Origin: Spironucleus salmonicida
Taxonomy: Eukaryota; Fornicata; Diplomonadida; Hexamitidae
Direction of reading: 5' to 3'
Length of the DNA stretch: 64,000 nt
Assembly: GCA_000497125.2 (NCBI GenBank)
Contig: CM035322.1
Span: forward strand, 8,001 to 72,000
Position 1 is the first letter of the stretch; the number at the start of each line of letters is the position of its first letter. The notes under the pieces were generated by a model that saw only the letters and a program-made list of their open reading frames with translations, made no database searches and was not told the DNA's origin. Positions 14,349-26,463 of this stretch are shown one piece after another. The translations under genes and the position numbers were made by a program.

Positions 14349-15494
14349 TCAGTGGAATGTCTTCTCCAACATTGTCTCTATTAATTTCTCGCCGTGCTAT
14401 ATTAACTTTTTATCCATAGTTAGTTATTATATACCTGTTTTTCCTACTGTACACTTTATATCATTTATTAAATCAATAAAAACTGTACCCTATTCGTATC
14501 CTAAATACTCTTTTATTTCATTTTGTGCATCCCTAATTTTATTAGTCAAGTCTTCGTTTTATAGTTTCTCCTTTTTGTAATAATTTAACTTTTTCTAAAT
14601 TAGTAAATCTTTTTTATTATTGTATATTAAATTTGGCTGATAGATAAAAGTATTATCTATAAATTAAGAAACATCACAAATATTATATCTAGCACAATAC
14701 TAGTTTCTTGATTGAAATAACTTATTCTATAAAATTATATTGACAGTTGGTCGATTACAAAAATTTTTCTCGAGCATTTAAGTAACCAGATTACAGAACT
14801 CAGAAGATAGTTAGTTGGTCAAAGGATGAAAGCCTGCATTCTGTATTTGATTGTATAACTCATTTTTGCATCTGCCATTAAAAGGGTACATGCCAGTTGC
14901 ACATTTATATATTAGAACTCCAAGAGCCCATATATCGACACCAAATCCATATTATTATTAATACAATATCTCCGGTGCCAAAAACATCGGTGTTCCATCC
15001 AAATTATCTGTAGTATCCTTTATCTTTCTAGACAGGCCAAAATCACAAATAGTGAATCTCCCAATCTTGTAGTTCTTATCTGGCATAATAACGACGTTAG
15101 CAGGTTTAATATCTCTATGAACTATATTATTCTAATGAAGATAATGGAGTCCTAATAATATATGATGAGTAATTGTTAGTAGTACTTTTTCAGACAATTT
15201 ACCACCTTATTTTGCTAACTATAGTTCTAAATCCCCAAATTCTGCTAATTCCTAAACTTAGTAAATTGAATTATCTTTCTAAAAAAAATCTAGCTGCTAA
15301 ACAATAAAAGGATGTTTTAGTTACGAAATTAGATGACATTCATCTATAACTATTTATTTATGATACTCTGTAGTCGACTATAGCGTTATTTATTTTAATA
15401 CAACTTTTGATTAGCTAGATAGGTCATATGCTTCATATGTACTACCTTAACTTCCATTACCTAATAAGGAAATCATCTGATAGTTATCATACAT
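14349..15494 (-). CDS. NEK-like serine/threonine protein kinase, 381 aa
   Basis: The kinase domain starts almost at the first Met. The glycine loop GNGSQGSTY is at residues 12-20, the ATP-binding Lys is K34 (VVLK) and the helix-C Glu is E52. These are followed by HxNxIVHRDIKPANV, a DFG segment (CDFGLSRK), GTPMFLAPE and DIWALGVLIYK. The very short N-terminus and IVHRDIKPAN pattern fit the NIMA-related family. After the catalytic domain comes a Lys/Gln/Asn-rich tail of about 120 residues with coiled-coil character. NEKs regulate cilia and mitosis and are greatly expanded in diplomonads. The start is the last ATG before the glycine loop. No internal TGA was found. Confidence 0.85.
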
Positions 15495-15582
15495 TAATGA
15501 AGTACAAAATAAGCTGGCAACCCATAAAACTGATGTCAAAAGTTCAAATATATTTAATTATATATAGTTATATGAATAAAAC

Positions 15583-15945
15583 TCAGAAGTTATTTTCAAA
15601 TTCTTATACGTAGATTAATTAATAACTTAGATCGTTATAAAGCAAAATGTTTGTGTGTTCAATTCGATTAAACTTAGTTTCATTAAGTAAGATAAACTCT
15701 TCAGGTTATCTATTAGACGCAGTTGAAATCAACCAATGTTCAAACGATTTAACCTGCTTTAACAGACATTTTTGAAACAAATAATAGGCTGCGTTTATAA
15801 TTATTGATGCACATTCACCAAAACTTTCAAAAAGGGCTTCGTACGCAAGTCTTTTCTGCTCTATTGTAATATCATTCTGCAATAAGATTTCGAGTGCGTT
15901 AAGTTTACTTGGGTTGGAATACTTAAGTTTTCGTGTTAATTTCAT
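15583..15945 (-). CDS. Small protein of unknown function, 120 aa
   Basis: The frame continues past in-frame TAG/TAA to a TGA at 15583-15585. The product is mostly helical in appearance, with a Cys- and Ala-containing hydrophobic stretch in the middle and an acidic C-terminus. An upstream in-frame ATG at 16047 would overlap the end of the PKA gene, so the ATG at 15945, 31 bp past the PKA stop, is preferred. I do not recognise a family. Confidence 0.5.
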
Positions 15946-15976
15946 TTTGCAATATATTATACATATTATATAATTT

Positions 15977-17005
15977 TCACATAAAGCCTTCAAATAATTT
16001 ATTGATACCAGCTTCTGTTGTTGGAATATCTGCACATTCGCCAGCATCTTTCATATCTTATATTTCAACTTCATCATCAACTAATTCTTCGGCTGCATCT
16101 GCCCAAAATTCTAGATCTTAATCATTTTTAACCACTGGTACAATAGGAGGTTTTACTAACTTTTTCTCAATGTATCCCCAATTAACTCCTGTAAAAAATG
16201 GATGACCCTTGATATCTTTTGTTCCAGTCAATACATTTGAGCCTAAACGCTTGTCCTTATCTTATTATAGTAATTTCAGTATAAAATCAACAGCATTTGG
16301 TTCGATTCCCTTTGGAAATGCTATTTTTCCAACTAGAATTTTCTTACATACTGCTTAAGCATCATCATCATAAAATGGTGGTACTCCACATAAAAGTTCG
16401 TATGTCAAAATTCCAAGACTCCACCAATCTGTTGATTTATTATGTCCAATACACTTAATAACTTCTGGTGAAAGATATTCTGGTGTCCCAAGCAGTGTAA
16501 ACGTTAAATTCTAGGTTTGTTTAGCGAACCCAAAATCAGACAATTTAACATGTCCTTTCTTGTCTAGTAATACATTTTCTGGCTTCAAATCTCTGTAAAT
16601 ACATCCAAGCTTATCATGGCAGTTCCCCAGTGCAACAACTAATTCAGCAATATAAAAACGGGCAACTTCGTTTGTAAACTTTCCAAACTTACGTAAATGG
16701 TAGAAAAGCTCACCACCAGGAACAAATTCAAATACTAAATGCACATGTGTTGATGTTATTAAGGTCTGATATAGCTTTACTATAAATGGGCTAATCGCTT
16801 ATTTCAGCAAATTTGCCTCATTTTATGTATTTGTGACCTAGTTCATCATAATAAGCTTGATTTTATTAAGCGACTTCATCGCATAAATTGCATTATTTGC
16901 AGTATTTCTAACTAAATTAACTTTTCCAAAGGATCCGGCTGCTATAAGTTATATGACTTGATATGACTCGAGTGTTGAATCTGATGGAGGGGCAGGCGTT
17001 GCCAT
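15977..17005 (-). CDS. cAMP-dependent protein kinase catalytic subunit (AGC kinase), 342 aa
   Basis: Complete AGC kinase. The glycine loop is AAGSFGKV (22-29), so its first Gly is Ala. Other residues are the ATP Lys K44 (YAMK), helix-C Glu E63, GGELF (97-101), YRDLKPEN (137-144) and DFG (157-159). The activation segment [12 protein letters not shown] has Thr170 at the position of the PKA activation-loop phosphothreonine. The C-tail ends in a hydrophobic LFEGFM motif, like the FxxF end of PKA. Length matches PKA-C (about 350 aa). No cyclic-nucleotide domain is fused, so PKG is less likely. It lies 179 bp downstream of the eL18 stop. Confidence 0.88.
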
Positions 17006-17184
17006 TAAAATGAAGTGGAGATTTATCCATATATAAAAATAATAATTTAGCATGCATAAAATTCAAATTTTATTATAATATAATATTTATACTAATTTAA
17101 AATTTACAATAAGAATAATGATAGTAAATAATATTAAATAATATATTTCCCAGTAATAATACCAGTTGGGTCGAAATTAATAAA

Positions 17185-17730
17185 TCACCATCTCAAACCA
17201 TGGAGCTGACGTTTACGACCCTTGCATCCAGAACCGTGGCCCTTAGCTACAACTGAGCTAGAGATACCAGCGGAACCGAATTTCTTATAAGTTGCTCTGT
17301 GAGAACGCTTACCTTATACCATGAAGACGTTTTCCATCTTAGGATTTTCGAGGATGAGATCATCAAAAGTGATACACTTACCGCCGAATTTTTCGATGTG
17401 AGCTTTAGCAGTAGCAGTGAACTTAAGTGCACAAACGGTCATCTTGGGGATTTCGATGACACGGGGGTCATTTGTAACTGTAGATACAAGAACTAAAGTT
17501 TTACCTTGCTGGTTCTTGGAGATGGAGGCAAGACGAGAGGTTGAGACAGAAGGTTAATTAGTCTGAGACTGACACATACGCTTAGCAATGAGAGCGATGT
17601 CCTTGTTCTCAACTTTCTCAGCAGCCTGGGCATACACAGACTGGATAACATTCTTATAATGGTTATCAGTGTGAGGAGTAGTACGCTTGATAGTACGTTT
17701 ACGATCACCGGATTAAAGTTAAATACCCAT
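17185..17730 (-). CDS. RPL18: 60S ribosomal protein eL18, 181 aa
   Basis: The N-terminus MGIQL...DRKRTIKRTTP, the central SRLASISKN...GKTLVLVSTVTNDPRV.EIPKMTVCALK and the FGGKCITFDDL...NP segment follow the eL18 family. Length fits (about 180-190 aa). The last 40 residues are divergent and end in GLRW instead of the usual basic Arg/Gly tail. Glutamine is coded by both CAG and TAA. Codons are GC-richer than in the neighbours, consistent with high expression. Confidence 0.87.
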
Positions 17731-17802
17731 GCGCGAGGAGTGGAAATAAAAAATTAAAATAAATAAATATTATTATAAGTATAAAATATTATTATAATAA
17801 AA

Positions 17803-19389
17803 TCATTATTTTTTTTCGTTACGATTAAATATTCCCTCCATCTTAATCTTCCAGAACTCTACCTAAAAATTTTCAAATTCATCCAAAAATGACTCTGCCA
17901 AACTTATTCCAAACGAGTAAATTTTTTTCCTGTAAAATACAACCTAAGGGAGCAATCGCTTATAAAACACTCGACTCTCTAAATCCATGATTCTATTATT
18001 CTGACAATCAACCAATATACCGCAAAAATACTCCAACCTTCCTATAGAATCTAAAATCATATCATCTGATTTAGTGAATGTATTATTTTTTGCAGCATAA
18101 ATGAACATCACTTTGTCAGTATTTTCATCGTTTCCAATGATGAATAATTATTTATTAAAATAATACACATTGGTGAACTCAAGAATTTCAGAAAAGCCTT
18201 ACGCCTTTGAAAACAAGTTTCCTTATAATATGTATAAATTAACAACATCCTGTTAAGCAAGTATATAAAGTTGCTTATTTGCAATGAAGTATTAAAAGAA
18301 ACAGTTTTAAAATGGTAAATTACAAAAAAGCTTTAAATTTTCATCGAATATCTAGAAATTACTAATTCCAAACCGCTTTCCGTCAATTACGAAATACTCT
18401 CTTGGTGCTTTTTATCCCAACACCTCCATACTGGAAATCGAGCCCAAATCGTTGATTCCCAAGAAGTAGCGATCATAAACACCATAGAATAATCCATTTA
18501 AGTAAAATTTAAAGTTAAAATACTCAAAATTTACCAATTAGCCGATTTTCACCTCCGAAACTATATTAATTGCGCACTCATAGTCAATAACTAGTGGTCG
18601 CGGGATGTTAGGATTAGTCTGCAAGAAACTTCTTGAAAACTGTATATAACTAGAACGCTCGAAGAGACTCGATTCCTGCATCAAAACCAGCTCCTTCTGG
18701 ATCTCGACTTTGGACTTCTTCTCGTCGAGCATTTTGCGGTAAAACGCTATTTTGTCGAACGATATGAAGCACTGTGCGCTGTAAACGAAGTGCCGGGATA
18801 CGTCCTCCTTCTCGATTTGGTCTGATTTAATGCGTTACAGGCTGTCAAGGTTTAGCGGCTGTTTGAAGTTCTCATCCAAGAGGAGCTGGTCCACCCGATG
18901 GCACAAGGTGCTCTCGTAAGTGCAGGAATTTACCATGGTAAATGTCGCATCCAGCTTCACTACCGTAGCTCCGTCTACTAAAATAAAGCATTCGGAATCC
19001 GTGAATACCTGCCGAGGGGCAAGCTCAATGCTACGTAAGAACACCAGTGCACTTTCCTCTAGTACGAAGCACTTGCGGCCTATGAAGACGAAAATCCCCC
19101 CGTTCAACTGCGCCAGAATCGCGTTTTCGGCTACCTCGCAAATGCGAATATCGGATGTTTCTGTGAGATGGAAAAGTGTTGTTTAGTTGAAACGGTCGCG
19201 GCCGATTGTGAATGTCCCTGCCTCGCCCACGATCGGTTCGTTGTAGATCGAAGTGCCTGAAAACAGATCAGATTCGGTGGTATTCTGGACATTAAGCTGC
19301 AAATCTAGGTGGTAAATGTGGCCGCTGTTGTGCGCCGAAAATGCACCGTTGGAGTATATCAGGTTAGAAAATTACTGTGGTGAAATCAT
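17803..19389 (-). CDS. Beta-propeller-like protein with a charged helical segment, 528 aa, function unknown
   Basis: One open frame of 529 codons. The sequence alternates short hydrophobic and aromatic strands with turns (for example GIFVFIGRKCFVLEE, VYYFNKQLFIIGND), as in kelch or WD propellers, but no canonical repeat signature is clear. A Lys/Glu-rich helical segment lies at about residues 220-245. The N-terminal half is richer in GC than the C-terminal half. Gln-TAA immediately precedes the stop. It lies 118 bp downstream of raptor. Confidence 0.65.
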
Positions 19390-19507
19390 TTTTTATAATA
19401 AATAATAATATTAGGATAAATACATAATAAATGTAAATTTTATTTTCATAGACTAATATGAGAATTTGGAAAGAGACTGCACTTGGATAGTCGTTAAAAT
19501 CAAAGTT

Positions 19508-22500
19508 TCACTCGTTTTGATAAACTGATATTTTTCCAGAACTATCCCAGCTGCAAATAAACTGTGAATCTTAGCTATAGCAGATATTCTATGCCTCTAT
19601 CTTCTGTTTATTTATTCTAAAGCTGGAGAGATTATACAAGCTACCACTGATATCATAGAAATAATTTTATAATAAACCCTTTGGTTTAACTTTATATTAG
19701 CTAATAATGTTATTACCATCAAAAACTGTACCAGTATCATCTATTTTAAACAATTTATTATCTAATAACTTAATGAACTTAAAACTTTTTGTTTCATTCT
19801 AAACTATTAGTTCTGATCGGCGATCATACACATGTGTAAATCCTTTACCTGTAACTGCTATTAAATTTTAGGTAATAGATTAAGAAATAGCTTTGTCTGG
19901 CAAATTACAGCTAAATACTTATCTGTCACTTAAAATATCATAAATTTTCAATTCATTTTAACTGAATATTGACATATTATCTAACTAGTCAACCATATAA
20001 GAGTTTTGATGCTATTATAATTGAGATTGAAGTTAATAATTGCGCAAATATATATCAGTTCTCGATTTAACTAAGTTTATGTTGTTCTTCTCTGTTTATA
20101 TCTTAGCATACAAGTCAAATACTGGGAGAGCTGATTTCCAATTAAAATCTAACTATTATTCTTTAATAAATGGCCTAAATGAACTAATTTATCTGGTGTT
20201 GTTGACAGAATATGGATTAGAAAGAATTGAATATTTACCATCTAACTCTTATATACCCATTAACTAAAAAGTGGTATTCGTATTTATAAAGTTTGTATCA
20301 AATATTTACATGTCAAAATTATTTTTAGAAATTGTACATAACTGATTATCGAAAATATTGATATCTTGACTATTATTTAACAACTTTTAGCAATTGTTGT
20401 CAATATCAGTAGTACTATAGTATTGGTTTTTTTGTATTAACTTACAAAGATAGCAATTTTATGAGCATGTCTCTAAATCTCTGATATAAGATGCATAATG
20501 AGAATACACATTATTAGACTTAGTTTTCACAAATTGATACAAAGATTAATTGTTTTTAGGTATATCATTATGATTATGAGATTGCTTAAAGTAAAATAAT
20601 TATGCTTAATAATCGCCTCTAATTTATTATGGATCAATTTCATTAATAGATAGCTTTTACAGTACAGAAAATATTTAAATTTTGTTCTAATAAATAATTA
20701 TAAGATAATTTAAAGTCGGATGAAATTTTACCATTTTAACTCCTGAATCAACTTAAAATTGCCAAAATAACTTAAATTTCTAATTGGTTTAATATTTTTA
20801 TATATTTGTTAGCCTTTGTAAATAATTGAATTGTTATTTAAAATTTGCTTTATATTAATCCTAAATCTATAGATCTTATACACTACTACACTATACATAA
20901 TTTTCTTCTGATAAATTAGAACTAATTTGACCGATTAATTAAATACTAGATTGCTTTTTCTATTAATTTAACATTCCCAGACCACAAAATCGGTTGTTTA
21001 TCTTTAATTATTTTTTAATAGTATTATTCTAATAATGATATTCTAAATCTGTTGCTACTGACTCATATTCTGAGCAAAATGATGATTATGAATCTACTTT
21101 TTGAAGTTAAGCTGCTGACTAAACTCTAGATCGCTATTTTATAAAATTATCGTTTTAAACAATATGAAAATTAATTAAATTATCTTTATTCTAATAAATA
21201 ATACGATATAATGATCGTCCGAATATAGAATGATATTTTTTAGAAAATTATGGATTACAATAGAACATTTATTCTAGTTCAGGGAAAGGTGCTGTTAGAT
21301 TTTGCTAGTATTATTTAATTATCATCTATTAGTTAATAAGCTAGCCACTATAATCTTTTTTACCTAATAATTATCCCTATAAAGCTCTATCTCTATATAA
21401 AACTTTAACATCTCTAGTTGGTTCGAAATAAACTAATACTTTATTATCTTTCTTGTTTTCTTTTGACATTAATATGCTACAATGCTGGAGTAATGGGGTT
21501 TTTACTGCAATTCTTCGGCACATATCACAAGAATGGTCAATTGGTATTAAATTGGACATTTCATCTTAATATATGGATAAATTTTACTAAGAAAATGATT
21601 AAATGTGCTAAATTGGATTTTAAAATAGTTTCTATGATTTGGATGTATTATAGTTTTAATTAAATTATTAAAATATTTTTCCATCAGATAATGCACAATT
21701 AATAGTAGATAATGTAGGCTTTAAAATTAAACTCAGCATACTTTCATAATCAAACCTTTTAGCAGCCTAATACTATTATGTTCTTACTTTTAATACAGAC
21801 TCTGATAATTACTACATAATAGTTATAGGAGAACCATTTTATACCATATAGTGTTGTGCTAAATCACACGGTAAACTAAACATATAAGACTGACATACGT
21901 TTACAATACACTATTATAGTTGTAAACTAGCACAATATTTTTCAAAATTTATATACTTTTTATAGTTCATTTCTAATTACTTTAAATTTTTAATCTAAGC
22001 ATTGCAACCAGAAAGACTCTTGACATTTTATTATTCTGAAGTTACTTACTATACATTTTCTAAACTAGTAATAAGTTAATTAATACTAAATTATTTATCT
22101 TATTTCAGATCCAGAGCAAATAGTTCTTCTTTTTAAGAATTCGTTATATTAAATATATGTCGCTAAGTTTCTATATCTTATTTTTTAAGTTGTGCATCAA
22201 TACTACTGAGACTAATATTTGAACAAATTTAGCAATGAGATGGCGAAGGTCTTGTTGAAAAAACACCATCCTATAAAATACTTAGTGTATTGTGGGTAGG
22301 ACATCCTCTTATAATTTTCTTCTAAGTAGTAGCCAACTAAACTGATTGTGCTAAAACATTAGAAAAAATATTAGGCTATGAAATTGAACGAATTGCTAGA
22401 TTAAAAATAGGAGAGCAAACATCTTGAAATTAAGAGAATAGAAGATTATTGAAGAATATATTTGAAAGATTTTAAAATATGTGTATATCTTCCTAAATTG

Positions 22501-25333
22501 TAATTGTGGATTCATACACTTATTTATAATAATCTTCATCTTTATTGTTAATGTTAACATTCTTTTTTTCTTCTTAATCAACTACTAATTTGTCATCTGT
22601 TATTTAAATTGCAGGTAACTCTGATGTTTTAAATGTGATACCTTTAATTGTTCGTTAGCGTCTAACAATTGGTTTGTAATCCTCAGATAGAGAAGATGAC
22701 TAATCATATTCAACCAGCTAAGATTCAGGAGCTAAAGATTATTTAGATTGATGATTAGTTGATTAGTTAAAATCGGTGAATGATCTCTTAAACTCTCGCG
22801 ATTTCATTAACGAAGATTAACCTAAGCTTATAGGCGAAGCACTTGGTTGTTATTATGAGCCTACATCTATTTTTATAAATTTACTATCAAATATGGCCGA
22901 AATATTATTTAGTGAAACATTTTACTATGACACTAAGGTAACTAATTAAGTAAATTACGCTTCTTATATTTCGTATTTGGTCATCATCATACATTTAATT
23001 TACAATCCTTACTCTTATTGATTTTAGTATAAAGTAGAAAAGCCAGATAAATTATTAAATAAATTTTTTGCCATTTTGCTAATAATGATTTATGGGTCGC
23101 TTTAGGCAGTGAATAAAGCATGAAGTATTTCTTTTGAACAAATATCATCATTATTTAAAAAACTATCATCTGATTGTGGTCTACCAAAATAACTGATTAC
23201 AGATTTTAGCTTACTAAGAATGATTTTATTAATTATTTATAATGACTAAAATCTAATCAAAGGTGAACTTTCATCTATTAAATATTTGCAAATTAGTTAA
23301 ATAAATGACTGAGCAATACTATGTTAAAGAATATCTTCATTTTCTTTTGATAAAAAATTAATTTAGTATTCGTTGTTAGACTTCAAAAAATCTGGTAATA
23401 GTAAATAAATAGCTTAAAGAGCTGCTGCTCTTACCTCAACTGAATTATCACACTTTCCAGAAATTATTAAGATGCCTAATAACTTTTAAACATCTTCCCA
23501 TATTTATATATCATTATATAATACCAAATAATCTTTAGACCCTTATTATTACGCAGTATTAATATTTCCAAATGACTTTCCCTATTTAATCGTAGTAATA
23601 GTTTAGTCTTATCTGATTACTACTTCTTATCCAAGATTTCCAAAGAGTAATAGCGTCCAAACTCTTAGCTAAGATGATGAAGACTATAGTAAAGTCTATA
23701 ATATAACTAAAGATCCATTTTAATATAGATTCTATCTTAAATTTATTACATATTATGATACATATAATATAGTTTCATCTTATAAGCACATCTAAATATT
23801 ATTTGAAGTTAGAATAGTAAGAATTTATACTATATATAATCTTACTTCAATTGGTGTTTATGGTTTAGTAAGTTACTTTAAAATAAATTCTTCAAATTAG
23901 AATGGAATTTTATTTTCATTCGCAAATACAATAAAATCATGTATTGATTAGGTTGAATTTTAAATCATTTTACTTAAAATAAAGACTATATTTCTAAATA
24001 TTTCCTAAAATAGTTCATTTTCAACTAATTTTTAAACTTTAATAATTCTATTCATTAATTTGTGTCCTAATCCTAAAAAAATTACCTCTTCTAGATTCTC
24101 ATTAGAATAATCAATATATTTTGAAATTAACTAGTAAGCCTTAAGATAATAAGTTTAATCTTTAAGTAAGTGTATGACGATTGGTAAATTAGTAGGGTGA
24201 GAATGAGAAAAACTAATCTGTAAATTAAATGCATCTAATTATTATTCTATAAACAAAATATCTTTCTCAAATCTAACTGCTTTATGTAGTACTGCGTCAA
24301 AACTACTCCAAAGTGGATCTTTACTAGAATCCGATATATTTAATGAACATGAAGTTTTAATATTAAATGAAGATAATACACGTTATGCCACCAGATAATT
24401 TCTTATAAGTCCACTATTAAAACTATTACTGTTATAATATGTTTAATAATCACTTCTATTTAAAGCGGAAAATGCTATATTTTCGCAAATTGCATCCATT
24501 ATAAGTTATATTTACTTAAAATCATTTTAATTTTATATTTTTTAATATAATTAATAGACCTGCATAAAAGTATTATACTGGCTTTGATTTGTTTAAGACT
24601 AAAATCTCTAGATGAAACTAATAAACAACCCTAATAATGGTGTTGTCATGGTAAGAGTAAATATATCTGTTGGGCAGAGCCTTTTTTAGCTCCTTAAATA
24701 AGGTAATGTCTAATCAATTGATGTAGCACCAAATGCTAATACATCATTCATATCTTCTTACCTAATTTTTTAAATCAAATTTCCTGCAAAATTACAATCA
24801 AAAATAAATACTGTTCTTCTTCCGATAGATTTAATAATATCAGTTATTATGATAGGCTGGGCTTTACACTCATCTGTCTAGAGTATTATACAATCAGAGA
24901 GTTACAAAGAAGTATTCCTAGAAATATAATGAAGTAATATATTACTATTAAATGATTAGCTAAATTTGCGAAGATCCTAATATGTTTATTTAGGTAGTTA
25001 CTTAAATGCTAATTTTTTAAACCCACCATAATAATCCTACACACCTTTATTTAAAATTACACTAAGATTTTCCAGAGGTTAGTTAAGCATTTCTATACCA
25101 GCTTCCACCCAATAAGAAGATAATAAATCTTTTGTTAATTCAAATGAGGAAATAACTGTAGCTGCTTAGACTTTTTCTTAAACTCCTTATAATATATGCT
25201 TTTTTAGGGGTTATTTTAATAATCTTTAAAGAGGTTGAGAGTATATAAATTAATAATAATTTACTGTATACTCTTTATTTACATCATCATACGCTTGATA
25301 TATCTAATTATAAGATCTAGAAATCTAATTCAT
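19508..25333 (-). CDS. RPTOR: Raptor, the substrate-adaptor subunit of TOR complex 1, 1941 aa
   Basis: I followed 1942 codons without an internal TGA. The N-terminal caspase-like raptor domain has His135-Tyr136, Asp179-Cys180 (IFDCNFAGN) and, further on, LCPTDIFTLTMTTP. Next comes the helical and HEAT region with SHPTNLPIVIHLL, LRVWTLLLFGNL and VRAAALQAIYLLL, matching the order in known raptors. The C-terminus carries WD40-like blades, the last reading SWDSSGKISVY before the stop. Raptor presents substrates to TOR kinase on lysosome-like membranes. The usual GHG after the His-Tyr is absent (HYISRNTS). It is 48 bp downstream of the GAP gene on the same strand. Confidence 0.85.
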
Positions 25334-25381
25334 AATGATTTTAAAGTGGGAATTAATTAATATATATTAATAAAATAATTA

Positions 25382-26416
25382 TCACTATCCGACTTTATCA
25401 ATTAAACTTATTCTCTATCTCTATTTTTTTAATTGAAACTCCCCGCTGCACCAAATACTTTTGCTTATATCAAGAAGCTTCTAGAGTAAAAAAGTAGCTA
25501 GAAAATTTTTATTAACCAATATTTTTTCTGTTAATTCAGGTGGAATTTCCTAACCAGCAAATTCTATAAATGTTTTATAGAAAATTTTCACGGAAACTAA
25601 AATTTCCTGTTCGTTTAGAGACACACTACTTATTTACTCAATAACAACCCATACACATGTCATTTATGATGTAAAATCTGATAAATCATAGACAGACCCT
25701 TATTCTTAGAAAAGAATTATGATATTGTCGTTCCCAATATGGCGCTTTTTAATTAATTATTAATCATCATTATTGACATGCTTCAGCCAAGTGGATACAT
25801 GAAATGCCAGCTCAGTATCTAATAAATGTGTATATAGTACATCGCCATCGCGTCCTTTAGCATCTAACCCACCTGTATAGTAAGTCAAACCATTAGTAAT
25901 TTAAATACGCTGCCCCAAAATAGACAAAAATTACTCAAAATTTTCAAAAGATCCCGTGTTTTGTAACATTTACTATTCAGTATTTTAATCACATTTTTGA
26001 TACAAGATACCTATTTTACGTTATTTTTAAGAATTATTCTCAAATTCTAAAAATTATTGTAACACTACAATCGATGGAGATTTAATCTCCTTAAAATCGT
26101 TCATTTAGATAAAGAGTGCTTTTTGAATCTAATATTACTTAGGTTTCATGAATAATCTTTAAAATGCCGTTAAAATTGGTTTAATTGTGTATTAAGTTAT
26201 TCCATTATTAGATAATAATATTATATCCCAATATTTATCCTGCAAAAATATGTACATGAGGCAGTTACTGCCTTTATCTGTATACTTGTATGTGTATAAT
26301 AATAAGCTATTAGAAATTATTGCCTATATTTTTTAATTGATTGAAATATCATCTTGTACAATTGAACGGTGTACACCTAAGCATTCTTCTTTGAAGAAAG
26401 TATTTTATAAAATCAT
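25382..26416 (-). CDS. Rap/Rheb/Ral-type GTPase-activating (RapGAP) domain protein, 344 aa
   Basis: The domain runs over about residues 170-300. It has TGGLDAKGRDGDVLYTH, a conserved FHVSTWL and then KKRHIGNDNIIILFQE, with the catalytic Asn-thumb candidate N229 in the GND motif; the domain closes with TCVWVVIEQ. Tuberin (TSC2), RalGAP-alpha and Rap1GAP share this fold. Known members are usually longer, so this is a compact form with only about 170 residues before the domain. Its neighbour raptor suggests, but does not prove, a role on Rheb in TOR signalling. Confidence 0.83.
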
Positions 26417-26463
26417 TAAAAATTATAAATTACTATAGTATACATATATAATTATAAATGCGT

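Noticed and set aside
15946-16047. Upstream ATG (16047) for the 120-residue gene
   Set aside because: It would overlap the PKA coding end by 71 bp; the 15945 start fits the usual short gap.
20040-20267. Plus-strand frame of 75 codons
   Set aside because: Antisense to the WD40 region of raptor, whose minus frame is open for 1942 codons.
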